A DNA stretch of 50,859 bases, taken from contig CBDUMN010000015.1 in NCBI GenBank assembly GCA_965368335.1, positions 1 to 50,859 of the forward strand. The letters are read 5' to 3'. The translations under genes were made by a program, and so were the position numbers. This DNA comes from CBDUMN01 sp965368335 (GTDB taxonomy: Bacteria; Pseudomonadota; Alphaproteobacteria; Rhodospirillales; JAPHRK01). The notes below the pieces were generated by a model, which did not search any database, had not been told where the DNA came from, and worked only from the letters and a program-made list of their open reading frames with translations. Positions 5,846 to 15,549 of this stretch are shown in pieces (the stretch's first letter is position 1; every line of letters starts with the position of its first letter).

Positions 5846-8659
5846 TTAGAACTCCTGCCAATCGTCATCGTCAGCATCGAAACTATCATCCGACGGAACC
5901 GGCTCGGCAGTAGCAGGAGTGGCCGCCGGAGGCGCCATTCGGCGGGGTTCGGCCTTTGTAGGTTTTGGTTTTGAGGCGGCAGCCGCTTGCGGTTGTGTGT
6001 GCGGCTTAGGCTTTTTTGTAGCGACGAACTCTTTACCTGTATTGAAAAACTGAACGAGGTCGACAAGATCGGTCGCCTGACCTGTCATGGACGTCGCTGC
6101 GGCCGTCGTTTCTTCGACCAAAGCAGCGTTTTGCTGGGTCATTTCATCCATGTTGCTGACCGCCGTATTGACCTCATCGAGACCATTGGCCTGTTCTTCA
6201 CTTGCCGCAGCAATCTCGGCGACAATATCGGCAACCTTCTTAATGGAGCCAACCAATTCGCTTAGCGTTTCACCAGTCTGATTAACCAGCCCCACACCCT
6301 GATTGACTTCTTTAGAGCTATTGGAGATCAGATCGCTGATTTCCTTAGAAGCTTCCGCCGAACGCTGAGCCAAAGAACGAACCTCCTGGGCCACAACGGC
6401 AAAGCCCTTACCGGCCTCACCGGCCCGCGCCGCTTCCACGGCGGCATTCAACGCCAAGAGGTTGGTCTGGAAGGCGATTTCATCAATCATATTGACGATC
6501 TCGGTAATCTTGGACGATGAGCCCTCGATAGCCCCCATGGCGGTAACGGCGGAAGACACAACCTGTCCTCCTTTGTCGGCCATATCCCTTGCTGCACTCG
6601 CCAACTGGTTGGCCTGCTGTGCGTTGTCGGCATTCTGGCGAACCGTTGCGGTCAACTCTTCCATGGCTGCCGCCGTCTGCTCAAGGCTTGAGGCCTGCTG
6701 TTCGGTACGTCCGGCCAGATCGCTGGAGCCTTCGGCGATTTCAGCCGCACCGCCCTGAACGTTACTGGCGGTTTCCAGAATATCGCCAACGATCGATCCC
6801 AATTTTTCGGCTGTCGCATTGGAATCCTGTTTCACCCGATCAAAAGCGCCCTGATAGTCGTTCACCATCCGTTGAGTCAGGTCGCCTTGCGACAGGGCAG
6901 ATTGAACCTTAACAACTTCATCAAGACCGGTCTGGACAGTCGATACCAACTCATTGACCCCTTCACTCAAGGTCAGCATGAAGCCTTCTTTGCCCATCAC
7001 TTCCAAGCGTTGCGTGAAATCACCGGCAACCGCGGCCTTAACCAATCCGGCCACTTCATTTTCAATAGCCAATTGCGAGGTTTGGTCGACGGCCTCAACA
7101 ACCGTACCCAAACGGTCGCCACTGGCGTTAACCACAGGGTTAGCGGTCAGATCAATCGTTCGACCACCGGCCTCCATCGTGGCGTCGCACTGGCCGGAAA
7201 GGGACTGCAAGGCGACATGCCGCAACTTGTCCTGATTGTGCAAACTGTCAAAGCTTACACCGACCAGATCACCGGAAGGATATCCGGGAATATCATTTGC
7301 CAATTGCCCGGCTAACGGCTCGAAATGGCGACACCAAGCCTGGTTGGCGTAAAGAACCTGATGATCGTTATCGACCAAAATGACCGGCGAGGAAACATTA
7401 TCGAGCGCGGCCTGAATGCGAGCTGCCCGCGTCCCTGTTTCATGGATTTCAACAAGCGAACGAGCAATATCGCCAATTTCGTCCTGTGCATTCAATGCGG
7501 GAATTTCCACGTCCTGACGACCTGCCGCCAATCCACCGATTGCCACCGTCATCGCTTTGATCGGACGCACGATTGCCCGGGCAAACAGAGTGCCTACGCC
7601 AGCCATCACAATCAGGATAATCACACCGCCCAGCAGCATGAACTGCCCCATATCCGAAACGGGGGTAAATATTTCCTCAACTTCGGCTTCGGCGACAACC
7701 GCCCAAGTCGTTCCCATGAAGCTCAACGGCGTATAAGCGGAAACAACCATTTTTCCGGTATAGCTGGCGGTCTCCATTACGCCGTCTTCGCCTTTAAGAG
7801 CCTTCAAGACGGCTTCGGTACTAACTTTTGTTTTGAGAGTCGTCGGCTCTGACGAGAAACGAGAATTGCTCCGCATCAAGTTGTCTGAGCCAACCACATA
7901 GGTTTCACCCGTATCGCCTTGGCCGCGAAGGTCGCCCATGATTTCATTTATCCGGTCAGCCGACAGCTGGAAGATCAGGAAGCCTTCCACCACTTCGGAA
8001 ACGATCAACGGCGTTCCAATAAAAGCCGCCGGAGCGCCGCCATCAATGTCATAGGACGCAAAATCTTTAAACAGAATGGCTCCCTGCTTTGGGTTGGCGC
8101 TCAGCGCCTTATAGAGTTCACCCAAGGAGGAATCTTTCAATTTCCCTTTTTTCAGATCAGAGGCGAAATGCCGCAATTTGGCGGCCGAATAGGCGACAAC
8201 CCCATTGGCATTCAGCATCAAAATATCCCGATAACCACGCTCAACGAGGAACTTACGGAACCAAGGCTGAAAATCGGCATGGAAGATGGAATAGAGTGAG
8301 CCATCCATGGCATCGTCCATCTTATAGCGTTCATTCGGCTTATTTTTATTGTTGGTGATGAACAGCTTTTGCAGTTCTTCTTCAGGGTTTTCGAAGTCGC
8401 CAAGCGCAGAATTATAGGAGGTTAAAGCGCTCAAGAACGTCTTGTTATCGCCGAGCACCGCCATGTCCTGCTTAACTGAATTGAGGTAACTCAAAACGGC
8501 GCTTTGACGCGCTTGCATCAGGCCGGACAACTTAACTTTCGCGTTGTTCGACAACTCACCAGAAGACTTAATATACCCGACCATGCCCATGGCAATAGCC
8601 GAAATCAACGCCAACACCATAATCAGGAGAGGCAATTTTTTTGAGAGATCAAGACGCAT
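5846..8659 (-). CDS. Methyl-accepting chemotaxis protein with PAS-like segment and CheR/CheB tether
   Basis: A 937-residue membrane receptor that would signal through CheA/CheW to the flagellar motor. In order: a first membrane segment at about residues 9-30; a ~300-residue periplasmic double-Cache-like sensor; a second membrane segment at 339-361; a HAMP domain from about 363; a PAS-like region around 420-530 (SPVILVDNDHQVLYANQAW); a second HAMP-like stretch; and a long coiled-coil signalling domain whose tip carries the near-invariant EIAFQTNLLALNAAVEAARA. A proline/alanine-rich linker of about 60 residues ends in acidic residues and DWQEF, which fits the xWxxF pentapeptide that tethers CheR and CheB. 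Start at ATG 8659 with GGAG 8 nt upstream. The ligand cannot be read from sequence. It sits alone between era and recO with no other chemotaxis genes. Confidence 0.93.
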   Translation of the reverse strand: MRLDLSKKLPLLIMVLALISAIAMGMVGYIKSSGELSNNAKVKLSGLMQARQSAVLSYLNSVKQDMAVLGDNKTFLSALTSYNSALGDFENPEEELQKLFITNNKNKPNERYKMDDAMDGSLYSIFHADFQPWFRKFLVERGYRDILMLNANGVVAYSAAKLRHFASDLKKGKLKDSSLGELYKALSANPKQGAILFKDFASYDIDGGAPAAFIGTPLIVSEVVEGFLIFQLSADRINEIMGDLRGQGDTGETYVVGSDNLMRSNSRFSSEPTTLKTKVSTEAVLKALKGEDGVMETASYTGKMVVSAYTPLSFMGTTWAVVAEAEVEEIFTPVSDMGQFMLLGGVIILIVMAGVGTLFARAIVRPIKAMTVAIGGLAAGRQDVEIPALNAQDEIGDIARSLVEIHETGTRAARIQAALDNVSSPVILVDNDHQVLYANQAWCRHFEPLAGQLANDIPGYPSGDLVGVSFDSLHNQDKLRHVALQSLSGQCDATMEAGGRTIDLTANPVVNASGDRLGTVVEAVDQTSQLAIENEVAGLVKAAVAGDFTQRLEVMGKEGFMLTLSEGVNELVSTVQTGLDEVVKVQSALSQGDLTQRMVNDYQGAFDRVKQDSNATAEKLGSIVGDILETASNVQGGAAEIAEGSSDLAGRTEQQASSLEQTAAAMEELTATVRQNADNAQQANQLASAARDMADKGGQVVSSAVTAMGAIEGSSSKITEIVNMIDEIAFQTNLLALNAAVEAARAGEAGKGFAVVAQEVRSLAQRSAEASKEISDLISNSSKEVNQGVGLVNQTGETLSELVGSIKKVADIVAEIAAASEEQANGLDEVNTAVSNMDEMTQQNAALVEETTAAATSMTGQATDLVDLVQFFNTGKEFVATKKPKPHTQPQAAAASKPKPTKAEPRRMAPPAATPATAEPVPSDDSFDADDDDWQEF

Positions 8660-8921
8660 TCAGACTACTCCGTTGTCCCCGTCGGTTTGGAGAATACAGA
8701 CAAGTGCCTTTCCGCTATTAACTTGCGGTTCAATATCGGGATTCCTAGAATATCCCCGTAAAGGCCCCTGCTTCGCTTTTGCGAAATTATTGTTTTTCAG
8801 ACTAATCCAGCCTTTCCGCTTTTCGCGATTATTCAACGATAAGGCAAGAATGTCCGGTTGTAATATAAAGTGTTGTAAAGGAATTATATTGGGGTGTCTC
8901 GTTTTACCAAACGTTGAATTT
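8660..8921. other. Intergenic region between chemoreceptor and era
   Basis: These 262 bases hold the upstream region of the chemoreceptor and the trailer of era. An imperfect palindrome (GGGAT ... ATCCC, 8738-8756) lies about 90 bases before the receptor start and could be a regulator site. ACGTTGAA occurs twice around the era stop (8911-8918 and 8926-8933). No convincing sigma-28 promoter or ORF is seen. Confidence 0.3.
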
Positions 8922-9833
8922 CTATACGTTGAAATCCAACCCCCAATGACGGTAACGCTCAGGATCGTCTTCCCAGCCTTCTCTCACCTTGACGAACAAG
9001 AAAAGATGCACCTTACAGTCCAGTATCTCCTCCAGTTCCCGCCGAGCCGCCGCACCGATTTTCTTAATCTGCTGACCGCCCTTACCTAGAACGATCTGCT
9101 TATGACCGTCTTTTTGAACGAAAAGAAGCTGATCGATTTTAACGCTTCCGTCTTTGCGCTCTTCCCAGTTTTCAGTCTCGACCGTTATCCGGTAAGGCAG
9201 CTCCTGCTTAAGCTGGAGAAAAACTTTTTCACGGGTGATTTCAGCGGCCAGCATACGCTCCGGTAAATCTGAAATTTGATCTTCAGGATAATGCCAAGGC
9301 CCTTCAGGAGCACGGGAGGCCAAAAAGGCCAAGAGGTCGTCTACGCCGTTACCCTTCAAAGCCGAGATCATAAAGACATCGGAAAACACGCCTTCGGCAT
9401 CGAGTTTAGCCGCCAGATCGAGCAATACAGGCTTTTTGACCTGATCGACTTTATTGAGCGCCAGAATCACCTTGCTCTGCGTATCTTTCAACCGGGCAAT
9501 AATCTCTTCAGTATCCCGGGTAATCCCTTTTGAGGCGTCAACCAGAAGCACTACTTCATCGGCTTCGGAAGCCCCTCCCCAGGCCGCGGCAACCATGGCC
9601 CTGTCCAATCGACGTTTTGGCGCAAAGATGCCCGGCGTATCGATAAATGCGATCTGGCTCTGTCCCGAAATACAAATCCCGAGGACCCGGGTGCGCGTCG
9701 TCTGCACCTTGGGAGATACGATGGAAACCTTCGTTCCAACCAGTTGGTTCAGCAGCGTCGATTTTCCGGCATTTGGCGCGCCTACTAAGGCGACGAAGCC
9801 ACAGCGGGTGTTGTTTTCGGCAGTGCCGCTCAT
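8922..9833 (-). CDS. era: GTPase Era
   Basis: Essential GTPase that binds the 3' end of 16S rRNA and helps assemble the 30S subunit. The 303-residue protein shows G1 GAPNAGKST at residues 18-26, the switch region VQTTRTR, G3 DTPG, G4 NKVD, and a C-terminal KH domain with VLGKGGQQIKKIG followed by the LFLFVKV strand. Length is normal. Its ATG at 9833 overlaps the rnc stop codon as ATGA, so translation is coupled to RNase III, a standard alphaproteobacterial arrangement that links two rRNA-maturation factors. It is the last gene of the rpoZ-to-era gene string. Confidence 0.97.
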   Translation of the reverse strand: MSGTAENNTRCGFVALVGAPNAGKSTLLNQLVGTKVSIVSPKVQTTRTRVLGICISGQSQIAFIDTPGIFAPKRRLDRAMVAAAWGGASEADEVVLLVDASKGITRDTEEIIARLKDTQSKVILALNKVDQVKKPVLLDLAAKLDAEGVFSDVFMISALKGNGVDDLLAFLASRAPEGPWHYPEDQISDLPERMLAAEITREKVFLQLKQELPYRITVETENWEERKDGSVKIDQLLFVQKDGHKQIVLGKGGQQIKKIGAAARRELEEILDCKVHLFLFVKVREGWEDDPERYRHWGLDFNV

Positions 9834-10540
9834 GCTTTTTCCTTTAAGGTTTCAAGCAGCCTCCCGGCGGCTTCCTGTTCAGCCTGACGTTTCGAAGCCC
9901 CCGAGGCCATCGCCACCTGATCATCATCGGCCAGAACCTCCATTTCAAATTCCGGAGCATGGGCCGGCCCCTTACGGGCAACCTCGCGATATGTCGGCAA
10001 AGGACGCCCTCGTGCCTGCAGCCATTCCTGCAACATGGTTTTATTGTCTTTCGGCGGGGTCAGATCACGCCCTAAAAGGCTTTGCCAATGCGTCCCAATG
10101 AATCCGCGGGCGACGTCAAGACCGCCGTCGAGAAACAAAGCTGCGATGATCGCCTCGCAACAGTCGGATAGAAGGGAATCGTTTTCACGCCCGCCCCCTT
10201 CTTCTTCGCCTCGCGTCATACGGATGTAAGCCGCAATCCCGAGTTTTCGAGCGACAATCGCCAAGGCCTCCTTTCGCACCATCGCCGTATGGCGGCGCGC
10301 CAAGGCCCCTTCCTCCTCCTTGGGAAATTTTTCAAGCAATACTTCGGCTATCACCAACCCAAGAACCCGGTCGCCAAGAAACTCCAGGCGTTCGTTCGAG
10401 TACAGCCTTGAGCCCTGTTCGGATGAGATGCTTGAGTGCGTAACGGCCGTTTCCAAGAGGGAAAGATCGTTAAAGGTATGGCCGAGTTTAACCGCCAAAT
10501 CATCTAAATTTTCACGGTGACCCTTGACGCCCTTACTCAT
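9830..10540 (-). CDS. rnc: Ribonuclease III
   Basis: Double-strand-specific endoribonuclease that processes rRNA precursors and structured mRNAs. The 236-residue protein has the family signature NERLEFLGDRVLGLVIAE with the catalytic acidic residues, a second acidic cluster (DCCEAIIAALFLDGG), and a C-terminal double-stranded RNA-binding domain ending GASKRQAEQEAAGRLLETL. The start at ATG 10540 is chosen because GAGGT lies 6 nt upstream and the upstream lepB gene stops 7 nt before; a longer frame reaching to 10690 would run through lepB. The 3' end overlaps the era start by 4 nt. Confidence 0.97.
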   Translation of the reverse strand: MSKGVKGHRENLDDLAVKLGHTFNDLSLLETAVTHSSISSEQGSRLYSNERLEFLGDRVLGLVIAEVLLEKFPKEEEGALARRHTAMVRKEALAIVARKLGIAAYIRMTRGEEEGGGRENDSLLSDCCEAIIAALFLDGGLDVARGFIGTHWQSLLGRDLTPPKDNKTMLQEWLQARGRPLPTYREVARKGPAHAPEFEMEVLADDDQVAMASGASKRQAEQEAAGRLLETLKEKA

Positions 10541-10547
10541 GGCGACC

Positions 10548-11288
10548 TCAGTCGATGCCTTGGAAGAAACGACTATACCTGGGCGCAAAAGGCCATTTCC
10601 AGATTTCCCAGAAACGCGCCGACCCATCTGAAGAGAAAAAGAGAAACTCAGCCCGACCGACCAAATTTTCGACCGGCACAAAACCCACATTGTCCAAAAC
10701 CCGACTATCCAGCGAGTTGTCCCGGTTATCCCCCATCATGAAATAGTGGCCGGGCGGAACCGTATAAACACTGGTGTTGTCGAGCGATCCGTTATCGGTC
10801 ATCTCAATGATAGGATGCTGAACGCCATCTGGAAGGGTTTCGATATAACGCGCCATCCGGGTCGCATTGCCCCAGGCGTTTTGTACGACGTAATCCTCAA
10901 TCCGCTCGCGTTTTACCGCCTTGCCGTTGATATGCAGAATGCCGCCCTTTACCTGAATGCGGTCACCAGGCAAACCAATGATACGCTTGATATAATCGAC
11001 CTTGGTATTAGAGGGCAATTTGAACACTGCCACATCGCCTCTTTCCGGTTCGGTAAACCAAATCCGGCCATCAAACAGATCCAATCCGAAAGGCAAAGAA
11101 AAGCGGCTATATCCATAGGACGATTTTGAAACGAACAGATAATCGCCAACCAAAAGCGTCGGAATCATCGAACCGGAAGGAATATTGAAAGGCTCATAGG
11201 CTACGGTCCTGACACCAATGGCGATCAGACCCGCATAAAAAATGGTTTTAATGAAATCGCCGATTCCGCCCGACTTATTCTGACTCAT
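10548..11288 (-). CDS. lepB: Signal peptidase I
   Basis: Inner-membrane serine protease that removes signal peptides from secreted proteins. The 246-residue protein has one N-terminal membrane segment at about residues 12-30, then box B PSGSM with catalytic Ser40, the general base Lys101 in YIKRIIGLPGD, and the late GDNRDNSLDSR box. A single membrane segment is the usual form in alphaproteobacteria. It starts at ATG 11288, preceded by GGAA, and ends 7 nt before rnc. It follows acpS at a gap of 118 nt, the widest break in this gene string, so it may have a local promoter. Confidence 0.96.
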   Translation of the reverse strand: MSQNKSGGIGDFIKTIFYAGLIAIGVRTVAYEPFNIPSGSMIPTLLVGDYLFVSKSSYGYSRFSLPFGLDLFDGRIWFTEPERGDVAVFKLPSNTKVDYIKRIIGLPGDRIQVKGGILHINGKAVKRERIEDYVVQNAWGNATRMARYIETLPDGVQHPIIEMTDNGSLDNTSVYTVPPGHYFMMGDNRDNSLDSRVLDNVGFVPVENLVGRAEFLFFSSDGSARFWEIWKWPFAPRYSRFFQGID

Positions 11289-11406
11289 TAAGGATTCCGG
11301 CTAACTATCTGTAAAACAAAATGGATTGATTAACCGCCCCATTGGGACGTGCCCGATCAAGCCAGCGTCCCGGCGCGAAGTCAAGCACAACATAAGGAAA
11401 ACGGGG

Positions 11407-11814
11407 TCAATCGGCCTTTTCTGGCACCGCCGAGACGATGACAATGGCATGGGTCAGAGGAAACTCATCGGTCAGGCTGATATCGATTTTCGCCTCCATG
11501 CCTTCCGGGGTCAGGCTATCGAGGCGTTCCTTGGCCCCACCGTGAAGAATCATCGTCGGTTTTCCCGTCGGTTCGTTGCCAAGCTCTAAATCGCTCCAGA
11601 AAACACCCATACGAAATCCTGTTCCCAATGCCTTGGCGCAGGCCTCCTTTGCGGCGAAACACTTTGAATATTCGGCAGCGCGATTGGCCCGCCGGGCGGC
11701 TTTAGCGCGCTCCTTATCGGTACAAATCCGTTTTGTGAACTTATCTCCGAAGCGCTCCAGCGTTTTTTCGATACGGCGGATATCGGAAAGGTCCGTGCCA
11801 ACGCCCAGAATCAT
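11407..11814 (-). CDS. acpS: Holo-[acyl-carrier-protein] synthase
   Basis: Transfers the 4'-phosphopantetheine arm of CoA to acyl carrier protein. The 135-residue protein carries the two family signatures: GVGTDLSDI at the N-terminus with the metal-binding aspartate and FAAKEACAKALGTG with the catalytic Glu-Lys. The C-terminal THAIVIVSAV strand is typical. Its ATG at 11814 overlaps the pdxJ stop as ATGA. The pdxJ-acpS-lepB order is widely conserved in proteobacteria. Confidence 0.96.
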   Translation of the reverse strand: MILGVGTDLSDIRRIEKTLERFGDKFTKRICTDKERAKAARRANRAAEYSKCFAAKEACAKALGTGFRMGVFWSDLELGNEPTGKPTMILHGGAKERLDSLTPEGMEAKIDISLTDEFPLTHAIVIVSAVPEKAD

Positions 11815-12545
11815 CCCTGCCTCGCCTCATCCATCAATTGTCGCATTTTCCTGATCGAAGTCTCAAACCCGACGAAGATCGCTTCACCGACAAGAAAATG
11901 ACCGATGTTCAACTCTCGGATCGTCGGAATAGCGGCAATCGGCCTGACCGTCTCAAAGCTCAAACCGTGCCCCGCATGGCATTCAAGGCCGATTTTCTCG
12001 GCATGGGTCGCAGCGGAAACAATTCGCTGAAACTCCGCCTCTCTCGCCTCCCCCTCCAGATCGCAATAACTCCCGGTATGAAGCTCAACCACAGGCGCAC
12101 CTAAGGCCTTGGCTGCATCAAGCTGTTCCTGCGCGGCTTCAATAAACAACGATACCCGAATTCCAGTTTTGCCTAACGCTTCCACATAGGGTTTGAGATT
12201 TTTGAACCCCGAGGCCGCATCAAGCCCGCCTTCGGTCGTCCGCTCTTCCCTCTTTTCAGGAACGATGCAAGCCGCATGAGGTTTGTGGCGCAGGGCGATT
12301 TCGACCATTTCATCGGTCGCCGCCATCTCCAAATTCAACGGTAAATCGATGGACTCACTTAATGCCGTAATGTCGGCGTCCGTAATATGGCGTCGGTCTT
12401 CACGCAAATGGGCAGTGATGCCGTCGGCCCCCGAAGCAGCCGCCATCATCGCCGCCCTTAAAGGATCAGGATGCGCGCCACCCCTGGCATTTCTGATGGT
12501 CGCCACATGATCGATATTGACCCCTAGACGCAATGGACTACCCAT
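11811..12545 (-). CDS. pdxJ: Pyridoxine 5'-phosphate synthase
   Basis: Condenses 1-deoxyxylulose 5-phosphate with 3-amino-2-oxopropyl phosphate, the ring-closing step of vitamin B6 synthesis. The N-terminus RLGVNIDHVATIRNARGG and later blocks NLEMAATDEM, CIVPEKREERTTEGGLD and VELHTGSYCD identify the family. The start at ATG 12545 has AAGGAGAG about 8 nt upstream and gives 244 residues; a longer frame to 12647 would overlap the preceding membrane gene much more. It overlaps the DUF2062 gene by 8 nt and acpS by 4 nt. Confidence 0.96.
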   Translation of the reverse strand: MGSPLRLGVNIDHVATIRNARGGAHPDPLRAAMMAAASGADGITAHLREDRRHITDADITALSESIDLPLNLEMAATDEMVEIALRHKPHAACIVPEKREERTTEGGLDAASGFKNLKPYVEALGKTGIRVSLFIEAAQEQLDAAKALGAPVVELHTGSYCDLEGEAREAEFQRIVSAATHAEKIGLECHAGHGLSFETVRPIAAIPTIRELNIGHFLVGEAIFVGFETSIRKMRQLMDEARQG

Positions 12546-13173
12546 CGTTCGTCTCTCCTTTACGGTGTATGCGTTTCTCCAAATTATAATGCGCGACCTG
12601 TCCACTGACCCGCCGCCGTTTGGAGACTTTTCGTTTCTGGAAACCAAGGATCAGGCGCTTGATCAACCAATAGAAAAACAACCAAGCCACAATACCCGTC
12701 GGAATGCCGCCAACGAACATCGGCCAAAAAAGCGGCAAAACTTGGTCGATGAACAAACTCCCATCCAGATTGAGGACGGCATCCATCAAAGCTTCGAAAG
12801 TTTCGGTAAAATCGATATCCGAACCGTCTTTGCGGTGCCCCCTCACTCCCATCCAAACACCCAGATTGTAAATCCAGACCCAAATGAAGGGAAACGTCCA
12901 GGGATTGCCGACCGCGGTGCCAATGGCCGAGGCAAGAATATTGCCGCGCATCAAAAAGGCCGTGATGGCCCCGAGGATAAAGTGGAACCCAACGAAAGGC
13001 GTGAACGAAACCGCCGCCCCACAAGCAAATCCGGCAGCCAGGGAATAAACCGAGCCTTTTAAGCGTGCGACCCGGTAAACCACATAGGTCGACGACCGCT
13101 TAAATCCAGCCTTTGGCCAGAAGAAGCTGACAATACGATCCAAAATGTTCTGTTTGGCGCGGCGGCGGAACAT
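12538..13173 (-). CDS. DUF2062 inner-membrane protein
   Basis: A 211-residue membrane protein of unknown role. It has an amphipathic, basic N-terminus (RRRAKQNILDRI), then hydrophobic segments at about residues 43-75 and 85-108 with the family blocks SFTPFVGFHF and GNPWTFPFIW, and a last membrane segment at about 150-172 before a very basic C-terminal tail. DUF2062 proteins regularly occupy this position between the RSH gene and pdxJ in alphaproteobacteria. No catalytic motif is visible. It begins at ATG 13173, 126 nt after the RSH stop, and overlaps pdxJ by 8 nt. Confidence 0.85.
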   Translation of the reverse strand: MFRRRAKQNILDRIVSFFWPKAGFKRSSTYVVYRVARLKGSVYSLAAGFACGAAVSFTPFVGFHFILGAITAFLMRGNILASAIGTAVGNPWTFPFIWVWIYNLGVWMGVRGHRKDGSDIDFTETFEALMDAVLNLDGSLFIDQVLPLFWPMFVGGIPTGIVAWLFFYWLIKRLILGFQKRKVSKRRRVSGQVAHYNLEKRIHRKGETNDG

Positions 13174-13299
13174 GCACGATCCATGAGCTAGAGTCTATTT
13201 GGCTTAGACAGCGGCAGCATTTCCGCCAGCCCTTGAATGATGTTTAGCCGAAAGGCCGTCGAGGGAAAAGCGGAAGTTTACCCTCAATTAGAAATGGGG

Positions 13300-15465
13300 T
13301 TAGCCGCGGGCCCGCTCAACCGAATTAATCGCCGGCATCGTGCGCAAAGCAGCAATGATATTGGTCAGGTGCTTGACGTCATTGACCTCAACATCCACCA
13401 AAAGCTCGAAAAATTCCCGCGACCGATTGGTAATCTTCAAGTTATTGATATTGCCGTGATTTTTGGCGATCACCATCGAGAGCGATCCTAAACTTCCCGG
13501 CTCGTTGGCGACCGTGACATGGATGCGTCCCGTATGCTCGGTCTCTTCGTTGGCTTCGACATCCCAGGAGACGTCCAGCCACCGTTCGGGCTGGTCACTG
13601 AAATCCTCGAGCGTATCGCAGTCGATGGTATGGATCGTTACCCCTTTACCGGTCGAAATAATTCCGACAATGCGGTCACCCGGCAGGGGGTGGCAACAAC
13701 GCGCATAGTGGACGGCCATTCCAGGTATCAGCCCGTTGATGGGAACCGCATTGCTCTTGTCTTTCTTTTTCTTGTTCCCCGATTTTTTACGCACGAAAGA
13801 AAGAATTTTTCCCGACCGCGAAGAGGCCTTTTTCTTGGTGCCGGGGAAAACGGCTTCAATAACTTCCTTGGCTGTTCGGTTGCCCGCCCCGACTTCGGCG
13901 CAAAGATCCTCGGCGCTATCGACAGCAAAAGCCTTGCGAACCCCGTTTAACGCCTTCTCCGTATATTCATAACCTTCCGAACGGAAAGCCCGTTGCAGGA
14001 TGGCCCGACCCAGACTGGCGTATTCATCGCGCTGCTGTATGCGGACGAAGCGGCGAACCCTTGCTCTCGCCTTCCCGGTTACGACGAACCGCTCCCAGGT
14101 CGGCGACGGGGTTTGCGCCGCAGAGGTGATGATATCGACTTGGTCGCCGGTTTTAAGCTCCGTCCTTAGCGGCATCATCTTACCGTTAACCTTAACGCCT
14201 ACGCAGGTATCGCCAATCTCGGAATGGACCGCATAGGCGAAATCGACGGGCGTTGCTCCGGCTGGCAGGCTGATCAGTTCGCCCTTGGGCGTGAAGCAGA
14301 AAACCTGATCCTGGAACATCTCGAGCTTAGTATGCTCCATAAACTCTTCAGGGCCGGCTGCATGCTCGAGAATATCGAGAAGCTCCCGCAGCCAGCGGTA
14401 TTGCTTCCCTTCGGTCTTTTCGCCGTTTTGCTTATATTGCCAATGAGCCGCCACCCCCAATTCGGCGACCTCATGCATGTCCCGGGTGCGAATTTGAACC
14501 TCGACGCGCTGGCCGCCTGGGCCGAGTATGCCCGTATGGAGAGATTGGTAGCCGTTCGGCTTGGGTGTGCTGATGTAGTCCTTGAAACGCCCCGGAATAG
14601 TCGGATAGGCGCTGTGAATAATGCCGAGCGCCCGGTAACAGTCTTCGACCGTTTCAACAATCACCCGGAAAGCCATGATGTCGGAAAGTTGCTCGAACCC
14701 GACATTCCGCTGCTGCATTTTCCGCCAGATAGAGAACGGCGTTTTCTCGCGGCCGGCAATAACCGCCTTCATGCGCGCTCCGGCCATGGTCTCGCGCAGA
14801 TCGTTGATAATCCGGGTAACCACATTGCCGCCCTCCTCACGGAGGAACTCCAAACGGGCGAGAATGGATTTATAAGCTTCCTGATTGACTTGGGCGAAAG
14901 AAAGGTTTTCCAACTCATCCTTGATTTCGTGGATGCCGATACGCTCGGCCAAAGGCGCGTAGATATCCAGCGTCTCCATGGCGATCCGGCGGCGCTTCTC
15001 TGGCTTCTTAATGAAATGCAGGGTCCGCATATTGTGCAGCCTGTCGGCCAGTTTGATCAGCAGAACCCGCAGGTCCTCCGACATGGCCAAAACCAGCTTG
15101 CGGAAGTTTTCCGCCTGTTTTCCCTCGCCGGTTTCCGATTGCAGCTCAATGCGCGTGAGTTTGGTCACCCCCTCGACGAGATTGCAAATATTCTCGCCGA
15201 AGTGCTCGATAATGTCTTCGCGGGTGGTGTCCGTATCTTCGATGGTATCGTGCAGCAAGGCCGTCACGATCGAGGCCGTGTCGAGCTTGAAGCCGGTCAG
15301 AATGCCAGCCACTTCGAGGGGATGAGAGAAATAAGGATCGCCGGAAGCGCGGGTCTGCGAACCATGAGCTTTCATGGCGTAGACGTAGGCCCGGTTGATC
15401 AGGTCTTCGTCAGCGCCAGGATCGTAGGATTTTACCAGCTCTACCAGTTCGTATTGCCGGATCAA
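13300..15465 (-). CDS. rsh: Bifunctional (p)ppGpp synthetase/hydrolase, RSH family
   Basis: Controls the stringent-response alarmone. In order: the HD hydrolase domain with YFSHPLEV and HDTIEDT at about residues 40-80, the synthetase domain with GREKTPFSIWRKM, DIMAFRVIV and KPNGYQSLHT at about 235-325, a TGS domain around 390-450 (VFCFTPKGELISLPAGATPVDF split over this area), and a C-terminal ACT domain ending at 721. Both active sites look intact, so it should be bifunctional. The start is TTG 15465, preceded by AGGAG at 7 nt; an ATG nearer that site is out of frame. It lies directly downstream of rpoZ, the classic rpoZ-spoT pairing. Alphaproteobacteria usually have this single long RSH enzyme. 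Confidence 0.95.
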   Translation of the reverse strand: MIRQYELVELVKSYDPGADEDLINRAYVYAMKAHGSQTRASGDPYFSHPLEVAGILTGFKLDTASIVTALLHDTIEDTDTTREDIIEHFGENICNLVEGVTKLTRIELQSETGEGKQAENFRKLVLAMSEDLRVLLIKLADRLHNMRTLHFIKKPEKRRRIAMETLDIYAPLAERIGIHEIKDELENLSFAQVNQEAYKSILARLEFLREEGGNVVTRIINDLRETMAGARMKAVIAGREKTPFSIWRKMQQRNVGFEQLSDIMAFRVIVETVEDCYRALGIIHSAYPTIPGRFKDYISTPKPNGYQSLHTGILGPGGQRVEVQIRTRDMHEVAELGVAAHWQYKQNGEKTEGKQYRWLRELLDILEHAAGPEEFMEHTKLEMFQDQVFCFTPKGELISLPAGATPVDFAYAVHSEIGDTCVGVKVNGKMMPLRTELKTGDQVDIITSAAQTPSPTWERFVVTGKARARVRRFVRIQQRDEYASLGRAILQRAFRSEGYEYTEKALNGVRKAFAVDSAEDLCAEVGAGNRTAKEVIEAVFPGTKKKASSRSGKILSFVRKKSGNKKKKDKSNAVPINGLIPGMAVHYARCCHPLPGDRIVGIISTGKGVTIHTIDCDTLEDFSDQPERWLDVSWDVEANEETEHTGRIHVTVANEPGSLGSLSMVIAKNHGNINNLKITNRSREFFELLVDVEVNDVKHLTNIIAALRTMPAINSVERARG

Positions 15466-15549
15466 CCCGCATCTCCTTTAGCTGCCCATACAATAGATGC
15501 GATCTTAAACCGAAGCCGCCTGTGCTCAAGCGGCTTCGGGAAAATCTTG

